DNA of 64,000 nucleotides from Usitatibacter rugosus (GTDB taxonomy: Bacteria > Pseudomonadota > Gammaproteobacteria > Burkholderiales > Usitatibacteraceae), in contig NZ_CP053069.1 of NCBI RefSeq assembly GCF_013003965.1, positions 1,581,419 to 1,645,418 of the forward strand, in the 5' to 3' direction. A program made the translations under genes and the position numbers. This document shows, piece by piece, positions 54,331 to 63,022 of this stretch. Position 1 is the first letter of the stretch; the number at the start of each line of letters is the position of its first letter. Under the pieces are notes generated by a model. The model saw only the letters and a list, made by a program, of their open reading frames with translations, had not been told where the DNA came from and searched no databases.

Positions 54331-55005
54331 ATGGCGACTTCCACCCCCGATACGAGCGAGATCCGTCGCCGAGGCCGCCAGCGGCTCATCGGTGCCATCA
54401 CCATCGTCCTGCTGCTGGTCGTCTTCGTCCCGATGCTGCTCGATCCGGAGCCGCGCCAGGACCGCAAGGAACCGGCCGCCGTCGCGATCCCGTCCAAGGA
54501 CAACGCGCCCGCGCTCCCCGCTCCATCCGTCGCCCCCGTGAAGACGGGGGCCCAGCCCGATCCCGCGACGATCCCGCCCAGGCCCCAGCTCGCCGACGCC
54601 ACCAAGTCCTCCACGCCGCCCAAGGCCCCGGAAGGCCCCAAGGTCGTCGCGCCGCCCGCCGAGCCCAAGGCCGACCTCTCCCAGGTCATCGCGGCCAAGA
54701 CGGCCGAAACCGCGCCCGCACCGGTTGTCGCCCCCGTGAAGACGGGGGCCCAGCCAGGGCCTGCCAAGGGTCCCGTCCTCGAAGGCTTCGCGGTCCAGGT
54801 CGGCGCCTTCCGGGACGACGAGAAGCTCAAGCAAGCCCGCGAGAAGCTCGCCGCGGCCAAGATCACCCATTTCACCGAGCACCTCGCCGGCAGCGACCTG
54901 ACGCGCCTGAGGGCCGGTCCGTACAAGACCCGCGAGGCGGCCGACAAGGCCGCCGCGGCCATCAAGACGGCGGGCCTCGACGGCAAGGTCGTCCCCCTGC
55001 CATGA
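54331..55005 (+). CDS. SPOR-domain protein (DedD-like)
   Basis: 224 residues. One membrane helix near the start (RLIGAITIVLLLVVFVPMLL) follows a charged N-terminus. A Pro/Ala/Lys linker (about 45-150) contains two VAPVKTGAQP peptides, each encoded by a family A-type palindrome. The C-terminal SPOR domain (FAVQVGAFRDDEKLKQAREK to the end) binds denuded peptidoglycan at the septum; DedD helps in division. The neighbour that normally lies between this gene and purF, cvpA, is missing. Confidence 0.88.
   Translation: MATSTPDTSEIRRRGRQRLIGAITIVLLLVVFVPMLLDPEPRQDRKEPAAVAIPSKDNAPALPAPSVAPVKTGAQPDPATIPPRPQLADATKSSTPPKAPEGPKVVAPPAEPKADLSQVIAAKTAETAPAPVVAPVKTGAQPGPAKGPVLEGFAVQVGAFRDDEKLKQAREKLAAAKITHFTEHLAGSDLTRLRAGPYKTREAADKAAAAIKTAGLDGKVVPLP
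54529..54556. repeat. Family A-type palindrome in the SPOR gene, first copy
   Basis: GTCGCCCCCGTGAAGACGGG followed by GGCCCAGC. The stem CCCCCGT-GAAG-ACGGGGG has a T:A pair where the other copies have C:G, so both arms changed together. In frame it encodes VAPVKTGAQ. Confidence 0.78.
54727..54754. repeat. Family A-type palindrome in the SPOR gene, second copy
   Basis: Identical over 28 bases to the copy at 54529, in the same frame, 198 bases further on. Both share the paired T:A variant, so one copy was probably made from the other within the gene. Confidence 0.78.
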
Positions 55006-55057
55006 CCCCCTTGGAAAGCCCCAAAATCAGCCCCATCTTCAAGGGCTTGCCACGGGA

Positions 55058-55073
55058 TACACTCTGACCCATG
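55058..55073 (+). promoter_or_regulatory. purF -10-like box near the start codon
   Basis: TACACT (55058-55063) then seven bases and the ATG at 55071. There is no ribosome site, so a leaderless transcript is possible. The -35 is unclear. Confidence 0.4.
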
Positions 55074-56591
55074 TGCGCGATCATCGGCGTAGTCGCCCGC
55101 AGCCCCGTCAACCAGATCCTCTATGACGGGCTGACGGTCCTGCAGCACCGCGGCCAGGACGCCGCGGGCCTGGTCACGGCCGAGGGCCACAGCTTCCACA
55201 TGCACAAGGGCGGCGGCCTGGTGCGCGACGTCTTCCGCACCCGGGACATGCGCAACCTGGTCGGCCACATGGGCATCGGCCACTGCCGCTATCCCACGGC
55301 CGGCAGCGCCTCCTCGATCGCCGAATCGCAGCCGTTCTACGTGAACTCGCCCTTCGGCATCACGCTCGGGCACAACGGCAACCTGGTGAATTCGGACCAA
55401 CTGCGCCGCGAGCTCTTCGCCGAGGACCGCAGGCACGTCAACACGAACTCCGATTCCGAAGTCCTGCTGAACGTCCTCGCGCACGAGATCTCCGATGCGT
55501 CGCAGGGCAACCCGCGCCTCACGCCGGACATGATCTTCACCGCCGTCGCGGGCGTGCACCGCCGCGTGAAGGGCGCCTATGCCGTGGTCGCCATGGTGGC
55601 GGGCTACGGTTTGCTCGCCTTCCGCGATCCCTTCGGCATCCGCCCGCTCATCATCGGCCGCGCGGATACGGAGAAGGGCGTGGAGTTCATGGTCGCGTCC
55701 GAAAGCGTCGCGCTCGATACGCTCGGCTTCAAGGTGATGCGCGATGTCGCTCCCGGCGAAGGCGTGCTGATCGACGAGAGCGGCAACTTCCACGCGCGCC
55801 AGTGCGCTGGCAAGACCGCGCACAACCCCTGCATCTTCGAGTACGTCTACCTCGCGCGCCCCGACTCCGTGATCGACGGCATCTCCGTCTACGAGAGCCG
55901 CCGCAACATGGGCAAGTTCCTCGCGGACAAGATCCAGGGCATGGGCCTGCGGGACGAAATCGACGTCATCATCCCGATCCCCGATTCCAGCCGCCCCTCC
56001 GCGCTCGAAGTGGCCGCCAAGCTGAAGAAGCCGTATCGCGAAGGCTTCATCAAGAACCGCTACATCGGCCGCACGTTCATCATGCCGGGGCAGGAAATGC
56101 GCCGCAAAAGCGTCCGCCAGAAGCTGAACGCGATGGCGGTCGAGTTCAAGGACAAGAACGTCCTGCTCGTGGACGACTCCATCGTCCGCGGCACGACCTC
56201 CCGCGAGATCGTGAACATGGCGCGCGAGAGCGGCGCGAGGAAGGTCTTCTTCGCCTCGGCCGCGCCGCCGGTCCGCTACCCCAACGTGTACGGCATCGAC
56301 ATGCCCACGCGCGCGGAGCTGATCGCCAACGGGCGCACCCACGAGGAAGTCGCCGCGGCCATCGGCGCCGACGCCGTGATCTACCAGGAGCTGGACGCGT
56401 TGATCGCCGCCGTGCGCGAGTGCAACCCGGCCATCGAGCGCTTCGACTGCTCGTGCTTCGACGGCGACTACATCACCGGCGACGTCTCGCCCGCGTACCT
56501 CGCGGAGATCGAGGCCTCGCGCGCCGACGGTGAGAGCCAGACCCGGCTCTCGAGCTACCAGCTCGACCTCGGCCTCTCCACCGTCGACTGA
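55071..56591 (+). CDS. purF: Amidophosphoribosyltransferase
   Basis: 506 residues. First step of purine synthesis: glutamine-dependent conversion of PRPP to phosphoribosylamine. The N-terminal nucleophile is Cys2 (MCAIIGVV). Also [54 protein letters not shown] and the PRPP loop [18 protein letters not shown]. The coding start needs no pro-peptide removal. Followed by metZ after four bases. Confidence 0.97.
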   Translation: MCAIIGVVARSPVNQILYDGLTVLQHRGQDAAGLVTAEGHSFHMHKGGGLVRDVFRTRDMRNLVGHMGIGHCRYPTAGSASSIAESQPFYVNSPFGITLGHNGNLVNSDQLRRELFAEDRRHVNTNSDSEVLLNVLAHEISDASQGNPRLTPDMIFTAVAGVHRRVKGAYAVVAMVAGYGLLAFRDPFGIRPLIIGRADTEKGVEFMVASESVALDTLGFKVMRDVAPGEGVLIDESGNFHARQCAGKTAHNPCIFEYVYLARPDSVIDGISVYESRRNMGKFLADKIQGMGLRDEIDVIIPIPDSSRPSALEVAAKLKKPYREGFIKNRYIGRTFIMPGQEMRRKSVRQKLNAMAVEFKDKNVLLVDDSIVRGTTSREIVNMARESGARKVFFASAAPPVRYPNVYGIDMPTRAELIANGRTHEEVAAAIGADAVIYQELDALIAAVRECNPAIERFDCSCFDGDYITGDVSPAYLAEIEASRADGESQTRLSSYQLDLGLSTVD

Positions 56592-56595
56592 TCCC

Positions 56596-57783
56596 ATGGC
56601 GAAGAAGTTGAGGCCCGACACCCTCGGTGTGCGTGCCGGGACCGTCCGCAGCGACTTCGGCGAGCACTCCGAGGCCCTGGTCCTCTCCACGAGCTTCGTC
56701 TACAAGAGCGCCGCCGAGGCCGCGCGCAAGTTCGCGAGCACGTCGCCCGAGGACAACATCTACTCGCGCTTCACCAACCCCACGGTGAAGATGTTCCAGG
56801 ACCGGCTCGCGGCGCTCGAAGGCGCCGAGGCCTGCGTCGCAACGGCTACGGGCATGGCCGCGATCTCGACGATGGTCTTCGGCCTCATGAAGTCGGGCGA
56901 CCACCTCGTCATCGCGCGCGGCGTGTTCGGCACCGTCGTGCCGCTGCTGGAGCAGATCGCGAAGAAATTCGACATCGAGGTCACGTGGGTCGAGGCGACG
57001 AACCTCGACGCGTGGACCCAGGCCATCCGCCCGAACACGAAGCTGCTTTATGCCGAGTCGCCGTCGAATCCGGCGCTCGAAGTCGTGGACATCGCCGGCC
57101 TGGCCGCGATCGCGAAGAAAGCCGGCGCCATCCTCGCGATGGACAACGCCGTCGCCTCGCCCGCGCTGCAGCAGCCCATCGCGCTCGGCGCCGACCTCGT
57201 GATCCATTCGGCCACCAAGTACATCGAGGGCCAGGGCCGCGTGCTGGCGGGTGCCATTGCCGGGCGCGCCGATCTCGTCACCGGCCCGCTCTTCCACTAC
57301 GTGCGCACCGCCGGCCCCGCCATCTCGCCGTACAACGCGTGGACGTGCCTGAAGGGCATGGAGACGCTGGGCGTGCGCATGAAGGGGCACTGTTCCAACG
57401 CGCTCGAGATGGCGCGCTGGCTGGAGGCGCATCCCGGCGTGGAGCGCGTGCTCTATCCCGCCCTGGAGTCGCATCCGCAGCACGCGCTCGCGATGCGCCA
57501 GCAGTCGGGCGGCGGCGCGGTGGTGTCTTTCGTGGCCAAGGGCGGCCGCGAGGGCGCCTGGCGCGTGATCGACGGCGTGCAGCTGATCTCGAACACCGCC
57601 AACTTCGGCGACGTGAAGACCACGATCTGTCATCCAGCGACCACCACCCATGGTCGCCTTACCCCGGCGGAGCGCGAAGCGGCCGGGATCGCGGAAGGGC
57701 TCATCAGGCTCGGCGTCGGACTGGAGCATCCCGACGACCTCCGCGAGGATCTTTCGCGAGGCCTCACGCAAGGGAAAGCATGA
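56596..57783 (+). CDS. metZ: O-succinylhomoserine sulfhydrylase
   Basis: 395 residues. Cys/Met-metabolism PLP enzyme that makes homocysteine from O-succinylhomoserine and sulfide. Seen: DTLGVRAGTVRSDFGEHSEAL, YSRFTNPTVKMFQDRLAALEGAE, ATATGMAAIS, LAMDNAVASPALQQP, HSATKYIEGQGRVLAGAI with the PLP lysine. The purF-metZ order is typical. The stop overlaps the next gene as ATGA. Confidence 0.93.
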   Translation: MAKKLRPDTLGVRAGTVRSDFGEHSEALVLSTSFVYKSAAEAARKFASTSPEDNIYSRFTNPTVKMFQDRLAALEGAEACVATATGMAAISTMVFGLMKSGDHLVIARGVFGTVVPLLEQIAKKFDIEVTWVEATNLDAWTQAIRPNTKLLYAESPSNPALEVVDIAGLAAIAKKAGAILAMDNAVASPALQQPIALGADLVIHSATKYIEGQGRVLAGAIAGRADLVTGPLFHYVRTAGPAISPYNAWTCLKGMETLGVRMKGHCSNALEMARWLEAHPGVERVLYPALESHPQHALAMRQQSGGGAVVSFVAKGGREGAWRVIDGVQLISNTANFGDVKTTICHPATTTHGRLTPAEREAAGIAEGLIRLGVGLEHPDDLREDLSRGLTQGKA

Positions 57784-58604
57784 TCAAGAAGACGCCGCAC
57801 GTGTACCTGATGTGCCCGCCCGAGTACTTCGACGTTTCGTACATCATCAACCCGTGGATGCACGGGAACATGCGCAAGATCGACAACGCGCTGGCCAAGG
57901 TGCAGTGGCGGGCGCTGTACGACATCCTGTGCGACCGGGCGACGGTACGCCTCGTGCTGCCGCAGCCGGGCTCGCCCGACATGGTGTTCACCGCGAACGC
58001 GGGGCTGCTGCGCGGCAAGAAATTCCTGCTCTCGCGCTTCCGCTTCCCCGAGCGCCAGTACGAGGAGCCGTACTACGCCGACTGGTTCATGGACCGCGGC
58101 TTCGACGTGACCTACATGCCTCGCGACGTGCCCTTCGAGGGCGCGGGCGACGCGCTGTTCGACCGGAGTGCGGATCGCTTGTGGATGGCTTACGGCCACC
58201 GCTCCGTGATCGGCGCCGTGGGGGAGATCGAGAAGCTCTACGGCGTGAACGTCGTGCCGCTGAAGCTCGTGGACCAGCGTTTCTACCACCTCGACACCTG
58301 CTTCTGCCCGCTGGAAGGCGGCAAGCTGATCTACTACCCGCCCGCGTTCGACGCGGAATCGCAGAAGACCATCGAGAAGCTGGTGCCTTCGCACCGCCGC
58401 TTCGCGATCGCGGAATCCGACGCCCTGCAGTTCGCCTGCAACGCGGTCAACGTGGGCAAGGCCGTCGTGGTGAACCGCGCCGGCAAGGGTTTCGTCGAGG
58501 GCCTGGGCAAGCTCGGCTACGAGGTCGTGCAGACCCCGCTCTCCGAATTCATGAAAGCGGGAGGCTCGGCGAAGTGCCTCACGTTGCGCCTCGATGAGAA
58601 GTAG
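57780..58604 (+). CDS. Amidinotransferase / dimethylarginine dimethylaminohydrolase-like protein
   Basis: 274 residues. The pentein fold is suggested by MVFTANAGLLRGKKFLLSRF, FEGAGDALFDRS, YHLDTCFCPLEGGKLIYYPP and the C-terminal Cys in GGSAKCLTLRL, matching the Asp/Glu, His and Cys of this family. It hydrolyses or transfers an amidino group from arginine-type compounds; the substrate (arginine, dimethylarginine, or other) is not certain. Coupled to metZ. Confidence 0.8.
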   Translation: MIKKTPHVYLMCPPEYFDVSYIINPWMHGNMRKIDNALAKVQWRALYDILCDRATVRLVLPQPGSPDMVFTANAGLLRGKKFLLSRFRFPERQYEEPYYADWFMDRGFDVTYMPRDVPFEGAGDALFDRSADRLWMAYGHRSVIGAVGEIEKLYGVNVVPLKLVDQRFYHLDTCFCPLEGGKLIYYPPAFDAESQKTIEKLVPSHRRFAIAESDALQFACNAVNVGKAVVVNRAGKGFVEGLGKLGYEVVQTPLSEFMKAGGSAKCLTLRLDEK

Positions 58605-59031
58605 CGTCCGCCTCGCCATCGTCGCCTGCGCGCTCGCCGCCGCGAGCGCCTCCGCGCAGGTCTACAAGTGGGTCGACGAGAACGGCAAGGTCCAGTACGG
58701 AGACCGGCCGCCCGACGCCAGGAAGGCAGCGCCGGTCAACGTGATGCCCGCCCCGGCTGACGCGCCCGCCAAGCAGCCTGACTGGAAAGAGAAGGACCTC
58801 GAGTTCCAGCGCCGCAAGATCGAGCGCGAGCGCACCGAGGGCGCGCAGGCCCGGCGAACCGAATCGAATCGCGCCGCCGCCTGCGCCGAGGCGAGAAGGC
58901 GCCTGTCCATCCTCGATGAGCAGATGCCGGTCTACCAGCGCAACGACAAGGGCGAGAAGGTCTACATGGAGGACGCGGAACGCGCCCGCGTGAAGGCCGA
59001 GCAGCAGCGCGCCATCTCGGACAACTGCTGA
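58594..59031 (+). CDS. DUF4124-domain periplasmic protein
   Basis: 145 residues with a signal peptide (MRSSVRLAIVACALAAASASA). The mature start QVYKWVDENGKVQYGDRPPD is the DUF4124 signature; the rest is a charged, probably helical tail (EKDLEFQRRKIERERTEGAQ and on) ending in Cys. Function unknown. It overlaps the previous gene by 11 bases and the next by one base (TGATG). Confidence 0.82.
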   Translation: MRSSVRLAIVACALAAASASAQVYKWVDENGKVQYGDRPPDARKAAPVNVMPAPADAPAKQPDWKEKDLEFQRRKIERERTEGAQARRTESNRAAACAEARRRLSILDEQMPVYQRNDKGEKVYMEDAERARVKAEQQRAISDNC

Positions 59032-59975
59032 TGAAGAAGCTCTCCACGCTGGTGGTCACCGCGGTGCTGCTCGCCGGCTGCCTCGGCGACGGCGACGTGA
59101 GCAGCGCCCGCCTGCCGCGTTACGAGGCGCCGGCCGCGGCCTCCGCGCCGCGCGTGGCGCTCGTGCTCGGCTCGGGAGGCCCGCGCGGCTTCGCCCACAT
59201 CGGCGTGCTCAAGGTGCTGGAAGAGGCGGGCGTGCACGCCGACCTCGTCGTCGGCTCCAGCGTCGGCGCGATGGTGGGTGCGCTCTACGCTTCGGGCCTC
59301 GATGCCAAGACGCTCGAGCGCATGGCCTACGACTTGAATGTGATGGAGTTCTTCGAGTTCAAGGCGATCTCCGGCGGCCTCGCCACGGGCCGCGCGGTGC
59401 AGGACTACGTGAACCGCCATGTGAACGGCGAGACCCTGGAGCAATTGAAGATCCCGTTCGCGGTGGCGACCGCACGCGAGCGCGACCGCCAGCTCGTGAT
59501 CTTCAACCGCGGCGACACGGGCCTCGCGGTGCGCGCCGCTGCCGCGAGCCCCGGCCAGTTCGAGGCGGTGCGCATCGGCAACGAGAAGTACATCGATGGC
59601 GACGAGGCGAGCCCCGTGCCCATCCATGCCGCGCGCCAGCTGGGCGCCAAGGTCGTGATCGCGGTGGACGTCTCGGCCTACGAGCAGGACACGCCGGCGG
59701 GCGTGCCGCAGGCGTGGGTCGAGAAGGATGCGCGCCGGGCGAAGCAGGTGCGGGCCGAGGCGGCCGAGGCCGACGTGATGATCCATCCGAACATCGGCTA
59801 CTACGCGGGTCACACGGAGGAGTATCGGCGCCGCGTGATCGCCGCCGCGGAACGCCAGACGCGGGCGAAGATGCCGGAGATCCGTGCCGCCCTGGCGCGG
59901 GCCGGCGTCACGCTGCCGCCGGCGCCTCAGTCGAGCGCGATGGCGCGCAGCCCCGAGGCCGTGGCTTCGAGGTAA
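59031..59975 (+). CDS. Patatin-like phospholipase lipoprotein
   Basis: 314 residues. Lipoprotein signal MKKLSTLVVTAVLLAGC. The patatin core: VALVLGSGGPRGFAHIGVLK (oxyanion loop), VVGSSVGAMVGALYASG (nucleophile elbow G-S-S-V-G) and YIDGDEASPVPIHAAR, where the catalytic Asp is in DGD; most family members have DGG or DGA. RssA-like. It is probably a periplasmic-facing phospholipase. Its 3' end overlaps that of lpxH by 49 bases. Confidence 0.88.
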   Translation: MKKLSTLVVTAVLLAGCLGDGDVSSARLPRYEAPAAASAPRVALVLGSGGPRGFAHIGVLKVLEEAGVHADLVVGSSVGAMVGALYASGLDAKTLERMAYDLNVMEFFEFKAISGGLATGRAVQDYVNRHVNGETLEQLKIPFAVATARERDRQLVIFNRGDTGLAVRAAAASPGQFEAVRIGNEKYIDGDEASPVPIHAARQLGAKVVIAVDVSAYEQDTPAGVPQAWVEKDARRAKQVRAEAAEADVMIHPNIGYYAGHTEEYRRRVIAAAERQTRAKMPEIRAALARAGVTLPPAPQSSAMARSPEAVASR

Positions 59976-60655
59976 CCGCCGGTCTCGTACCAGTCCGGCA
60001 GGACCCAGCGGATACAGTTGCGGCCGTCCACGAGGTGCTCGTGGCGTGCGGGCCGGTGCGTGTGGCCGTGGATCATCAGGTCACGGCCCGAGTCGCGGAA
60101 GGCCTGCTCCACGCTCGCGGGCGATACATCCATGATGCTCATCGACTTCGTCGCCTTGGCCTTGTCGCCTTCGGCGCGCATCGTCTCCGCGATCTTCATG
60201 CGCGCCACGAGCGGCAGGGCGAGCGTCTTCTTCTGCCATTCGGGATCGCGCACCTGCCGGCGAAACGCCTGGTAGGGGAGGTCGTCCGTGCACAGCGAAT
60301 CGCCGTGCAGGATCACCGCCTGCGTGCCGTAGAGCTCGATGGTCGAGGGGTCGGGGAGGATCTTCACGCCCGTCTCGCGCTCGAAGCGGCCGCCCGCGAC
60401 GAAGTCACGGTTGCCGTGCATGAAGTAAGTCGGTACGGCCGAGGAGGCCGCGCGCAGCGCCTTGGCGATGCGCGCGGGGAAGGGGAGCTCGAGGGAATCG
60501 TCGCCGATCCAGGCCTCGAAGAGGTCACCCAGGATGTAGAGCGCGTCCGCACCCGGCACCTCGTGCTCCACGAACCGCTCGAAGCGAGCCACGGCCTCGG
60601 GCCGCGACTCGTCCAGGTGCAGGTCGGAGACGAAGAGGGTGCGGCCCTGCTTCAG
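59927..60655 (-). CDS. lpxH: UDP-2,3-diacylglucosamine diphosphatase
   Basis: 242 residues from CTG 60655, overlapping the upstream ppi stop as CTGA. The frame reads [26 protein letters not shown] is the first metal site (DxH) of the calcineurin-like fold, so a start at GTG 60592 would lose it. No ATG, GTG or TTG precedes it. Further metal motifs: [30 protein letters not shown] and [12 protein letters not shown]. It makes lipid X in lipid A synthesis at the membrane. Length matches the E. coli enzyme. Confidence 0.92.
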   Translation of the reverse strand: MKQGRTLFVSDLHLDESRPEAVARFERFVEHEVPGADALYILGDLFEAWIGDDSLELPFPARIAKALRAASSAVPTYFMHGNRDFVAGGRFERETGVKILPDPSTIELYGTQAVILHGDSLCTDDLPYQAFRRQVRDPEWQKKTLALPLVARMKIAETMRAEGDKAKATKSMSIMDVSPASVEQAFRDSGRDLMIHGHTHRPARHEHLVDGRNCIRWVLPDWYETGGYLEATASGLRAIALD

Positions 60656-61149
60656 ACGCGCTCGGCCTTCTCGATCGTGACGGCCGTGCGCGGCACGTCC
60701 TGGTGGCCGCCCGTGGTGCCGGTGGGCACGCCCTTGATCTTGTCGACCACGTCCGTGCCCTCGACCACCTTGCCGAAGACCGCGTAGCCCCAGCCCTGCG
60801 GGCTCTCGCCCGAGTAGTCGAGGAACGCGTTGTCCTTCACGTTGATGAAGAACTGCGAGGTCGCGGAATCGCGCACGCTGGTGCGGGCCATCGCGAGCGT
60901 GTACTTCACGTTCTTCAGGCCGTTGGCGGATTCGTTCTTGATCGTCGCCTTCACCGGCTTCTGCTTCATGTCACTGGTGAAGCCGCCACCCTGGACCATG
61001 AAGCCGTCGATCACGCGGTGGAAGATGGTGCCGTCGTAGTGGCCGGCGTCGACGTACTCGAGGAAGTTCTTCGCCGAGACCGGGGCCTTGGCCTCGTCGA
61101 GCTCGATGACGACCGGGCCCATCGAGGTGGTGAGCTTGACCTTGGCCAT
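60652..61149 (-). CDS. ppiB: Cyclophilin-type peptidyl-prolyl isomerase, cytoplasmic
   Basis: 165 residues, no signal peptide. Cyclophilin lines: [43 protein letters not shown] (catalytic Arg), [18 protein letters not shown] and [18 protein letters not shown]. It isomerises peptidyl-proline bonds. The start overlaps the stop of its exported paralogue by one base. Confidence 0.95.
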   Translation of the reverse strand: MAKVKLTTSMGPVVIELDEAKAPVSAKNFLEYVDAGHYDGTIFHRVIDGFMVQGGGFTSDMKQKPVKATIKNESANGLKNVKYTLAMARTSVRDSATSQFFINVKDNAFLDYSGESPQGWGYAVFGKVVEGTDVVDKIKGVPTGTTGGHQDVPRTAVTIEKAERV

Positions 61150-61808
61150 CAGACGCACTCCGCCTTCTCGATGACGACCGGCGTGGTCGGCACGTTCTGG
61201 AACGGGCCCGAGTTGCCGGTGGGGACGGCCTTGATCTTGTCGACGACGTCCTGGCCGGAGGTCACCTTGCCGAACACGGCGTAGCCGGCGCTGCTGGCGC
61301 TGCGGTTCAGCATGTCGTTGTTGGTGACGTTGATGAAGAACTGGCCGGTGGCGGAGTCCGGATCCTGCCGGCGCGCCATGGAGATCGTGTAGATGTCGTT
61401 CTTCAGGCCGTTGGCGGCCTCGTTCTTCAGCGGGCCGCGCGTCGGGCGCTCGGACATGTCCTTGTTGAAGCCGCCGCCCTGGATCATGAAGGTCGGGATC
61501 ACGCGGTGGAAGATCGTGCCGTTGTAGTGGCCGGCGTCGACGTAGGTCGCGAAGTTGACCACGGTGAGCGGCGCCTTCTCGCTGTCCAGCTCGAGGGCGA
61601 TCGGGCCCATCGACGTCGTGAGCTTCACGTTGAGGGTCTTGCCCATCTTCATCTTGGCGGCGCAGGTCGTCGGCGCGGCGGCCTTGGCATCGGCGGCCCC
61701 CGCCTTCGCGGGGGTGACGGGCGCCTTGGCGTCCTGGGCGAGGGCGGCGGCGGGCAGCAGCGCGGCGGCGGAGAATAGGGCGGCGAGGGTCGTGCGTGTG
61801 AATTGCAT
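61149..61808 (-). CDS. Cyclophilin-type peptidyl-prolyl isomerase, exported
   Basis: 219 residues with a signal peptide ([20 protein letters not shown] to ALA) and a linker before the cyclophilin domain. The linker contains VTPAKAGA, encoded by a family A palindrome. The domain is close to the neighbouring PpiB ([36 protein letters not shown]), so the two are tandem duplicates sorted to two compartments. Periplasmic foldase of the PpiA type. Confidence 0.93.
   Translation of the reverse strand: MQFTRTTLAALFSAAALLPAAALAQDAKAPVTPAKAGAADAKAAAPTTCAAKMKMGKTLNVKLTTSMGPIALELDSEKAPLTVVNFATYVDAGHYNGTIFHRVIPTFMIQGGGFNKDMSERPTRGPLKNEAANGLKNDIYTISMARRQDPDSATGQFFINVTNNDMLNRSASSAGYAVFGKVTSGQDVVDKIKAVPTGNSGPFQNVPTTPVVIEKAECV
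61695..61718. repeat. Family A palindrome in the exported cyclophilin gene
   Basis: On the coding (minus) strand GTCACCCCCGCGAAGGCGGG then GGCC; in frame it encodes VTPAKAGA in the linker between the signal peptide and the isomerase domain. Confidence 0.85.
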
Positions 61809-61819
61809 GGAGGGGCCTT

Positions 61820-63022
61820 TCAGGAAATGACGGTTTCTTGGACGATGCGCCAGCGATTGCCTTCACGCATCCAGTACTGGCGCTTCTTGGTGCGATTCGA
61901 GAGGTTGTTCGAGCGGTAGTCCTGGTCGAAGGTGACCATCATCATCGGACCGGACCCGGGGTAGGCGAACAGGCTCACCTGCGACACGCCGACCTTCACC
62001 CACGCCTTGCCCGTGCTCACCTTGCGTTTGTAGGCGATCCAGGCCGCGCGGTCCTTGCCGCCTTCGGAGCGGAATTCGCTGCCGTAGTGGGCGAAGTACT
62101 TGTTCGTGTCGAGGCTTTCCCAGTCGGTGCGCCACTGCTCGAAGGCGGAGAGGAAGTCGTCGCGCTGGGCCTGCCATTCGCCGGGGGCCTTCCACTCGAC
62201 GGCGGGCCCGATCACGACCGGCGTGCGGCCGATGTCCACGAAGCGGGTCAGGCGCGCGAGGTCGTCGTTGGTGAGAACGACGCAGCCGTCGGTCGCGAAG
62301 GGCGGGCGGCTGTACGTATCCGACGGCGTGCCGTGCAGCCAGATGCCGTGGCCGTTCCGGCCGTTGCGCTTGTCCCAGTCGTTGGGATAGCTGATCGGGA
62401 AGGCGATGGCGCCGTAGAAATCCGGCAGCTTCTCCTTCGACGAGACGATCGTGTAGACGCCAGTGGGCGTCTTCTGGTCGCCCTCGCGCGTCTTCTCGAC
62501 GCCGTTCTTGCCGAGCGAGATGTAGAAGTCCGTCACGTACGTCGGCTGGCCGTTGTGGTTGCCGAAGACGTAGAGGCGCGAGCGGCCGGTGTCCACGAGG
62601 ATCACGTGCTGCTGCGATGGGGCGAGCTGCATCACCGGGGCCGGGAGGAAATCCACGGGCGGAGCGTCGAGGTAGCGCTGCAGGCGAACGCGCGCTTCCT
62701 GCTGCAGGTTGGAGACGCCGGCCGCCGAGGACGCTTCCGTGTTGCCGAAGGCGATCGGCTTCCCGGCGCGGGCCATGAGGAGGTCGCCGCGGATCATGTG
62801 GCCCAGCTTGAAGTTCGGGGTGCGCTCGAGGGCGCCGTCGATCTCGCCGATGGCGGCCTTCAGGCCGTTCTCGCGCAGGCTCACGATCGCGCGGACCAGC
62901 GAGCCTTCGACTTCGTTGGAAAAGGAGAAGGCTCCGCCGTTACCGTCCCCGTCCCCATCGGCGAACGCCAGGGGAACGGCCGTGAGGACGCAGAAGAGGG
63001 CCAGGGCGCGAGGCGCTCTCAC
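61820..63022 (-). CDS. L,D-transpeptidase (YkuD) with C-terminal NTF2-like domain
   Basis: 400 residues from GTG 63022, overlapping the upstream TPR gene's stop as GTGA and giving a clean signal peptide ([20 protein letters not shown]); an ATG at 63052 would add ten Arg-rich residues. The YkuD domain: [47 protein letters not shown] and the catalytic GCVVL (C247). It cross-links peptidoglycan or attaches proteins to it. From about residue 290 a NTF2-like domain follows, similar to that at the end of the upstream TPR protein. Confidence 0.9.
   Translation of the reverse strand: MRAPRALALFCVLTAVPLAFADGDGDGNGGAFSFSNEVEGSLVRAIVSLRENGLKAAIGEIDGALERTPNFKLGHMIRGDLLMARAGKPIAFGNTEASSAAGVSNLQQEARVRLQRYLDAPPVDFLPAPVMQLAPSQQHVILVDTGRSRLYVFGNHNGQPTYVTDFYISLGKNGVEKTREGDQKTPTGVYTIVSSKEKLPDFYGAIAFPISYPNDWDKRNGRNGHGIWLHGTPSDTYSRPPFATDGCVVLTNDDLARLTRFVDIGRTPVVIGPAVEWKAPGEWQAQRDDFLSAFEQWRTDWESLDTNKYFAHYGSEFRSEGGKDRAAWIAYKRKVSTGKAWVKVGVSQVSLFAYPGSGPMMMVTFDQDYRSNNLSNRTKKRQYWMREGNRWRIVQETVIS

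Noticed and set aside
54318-56690. 790-residue minus-strand open frame across the SPOR gene and purF
   Set aside because: Spans two real genes and their border; antisense shadow.
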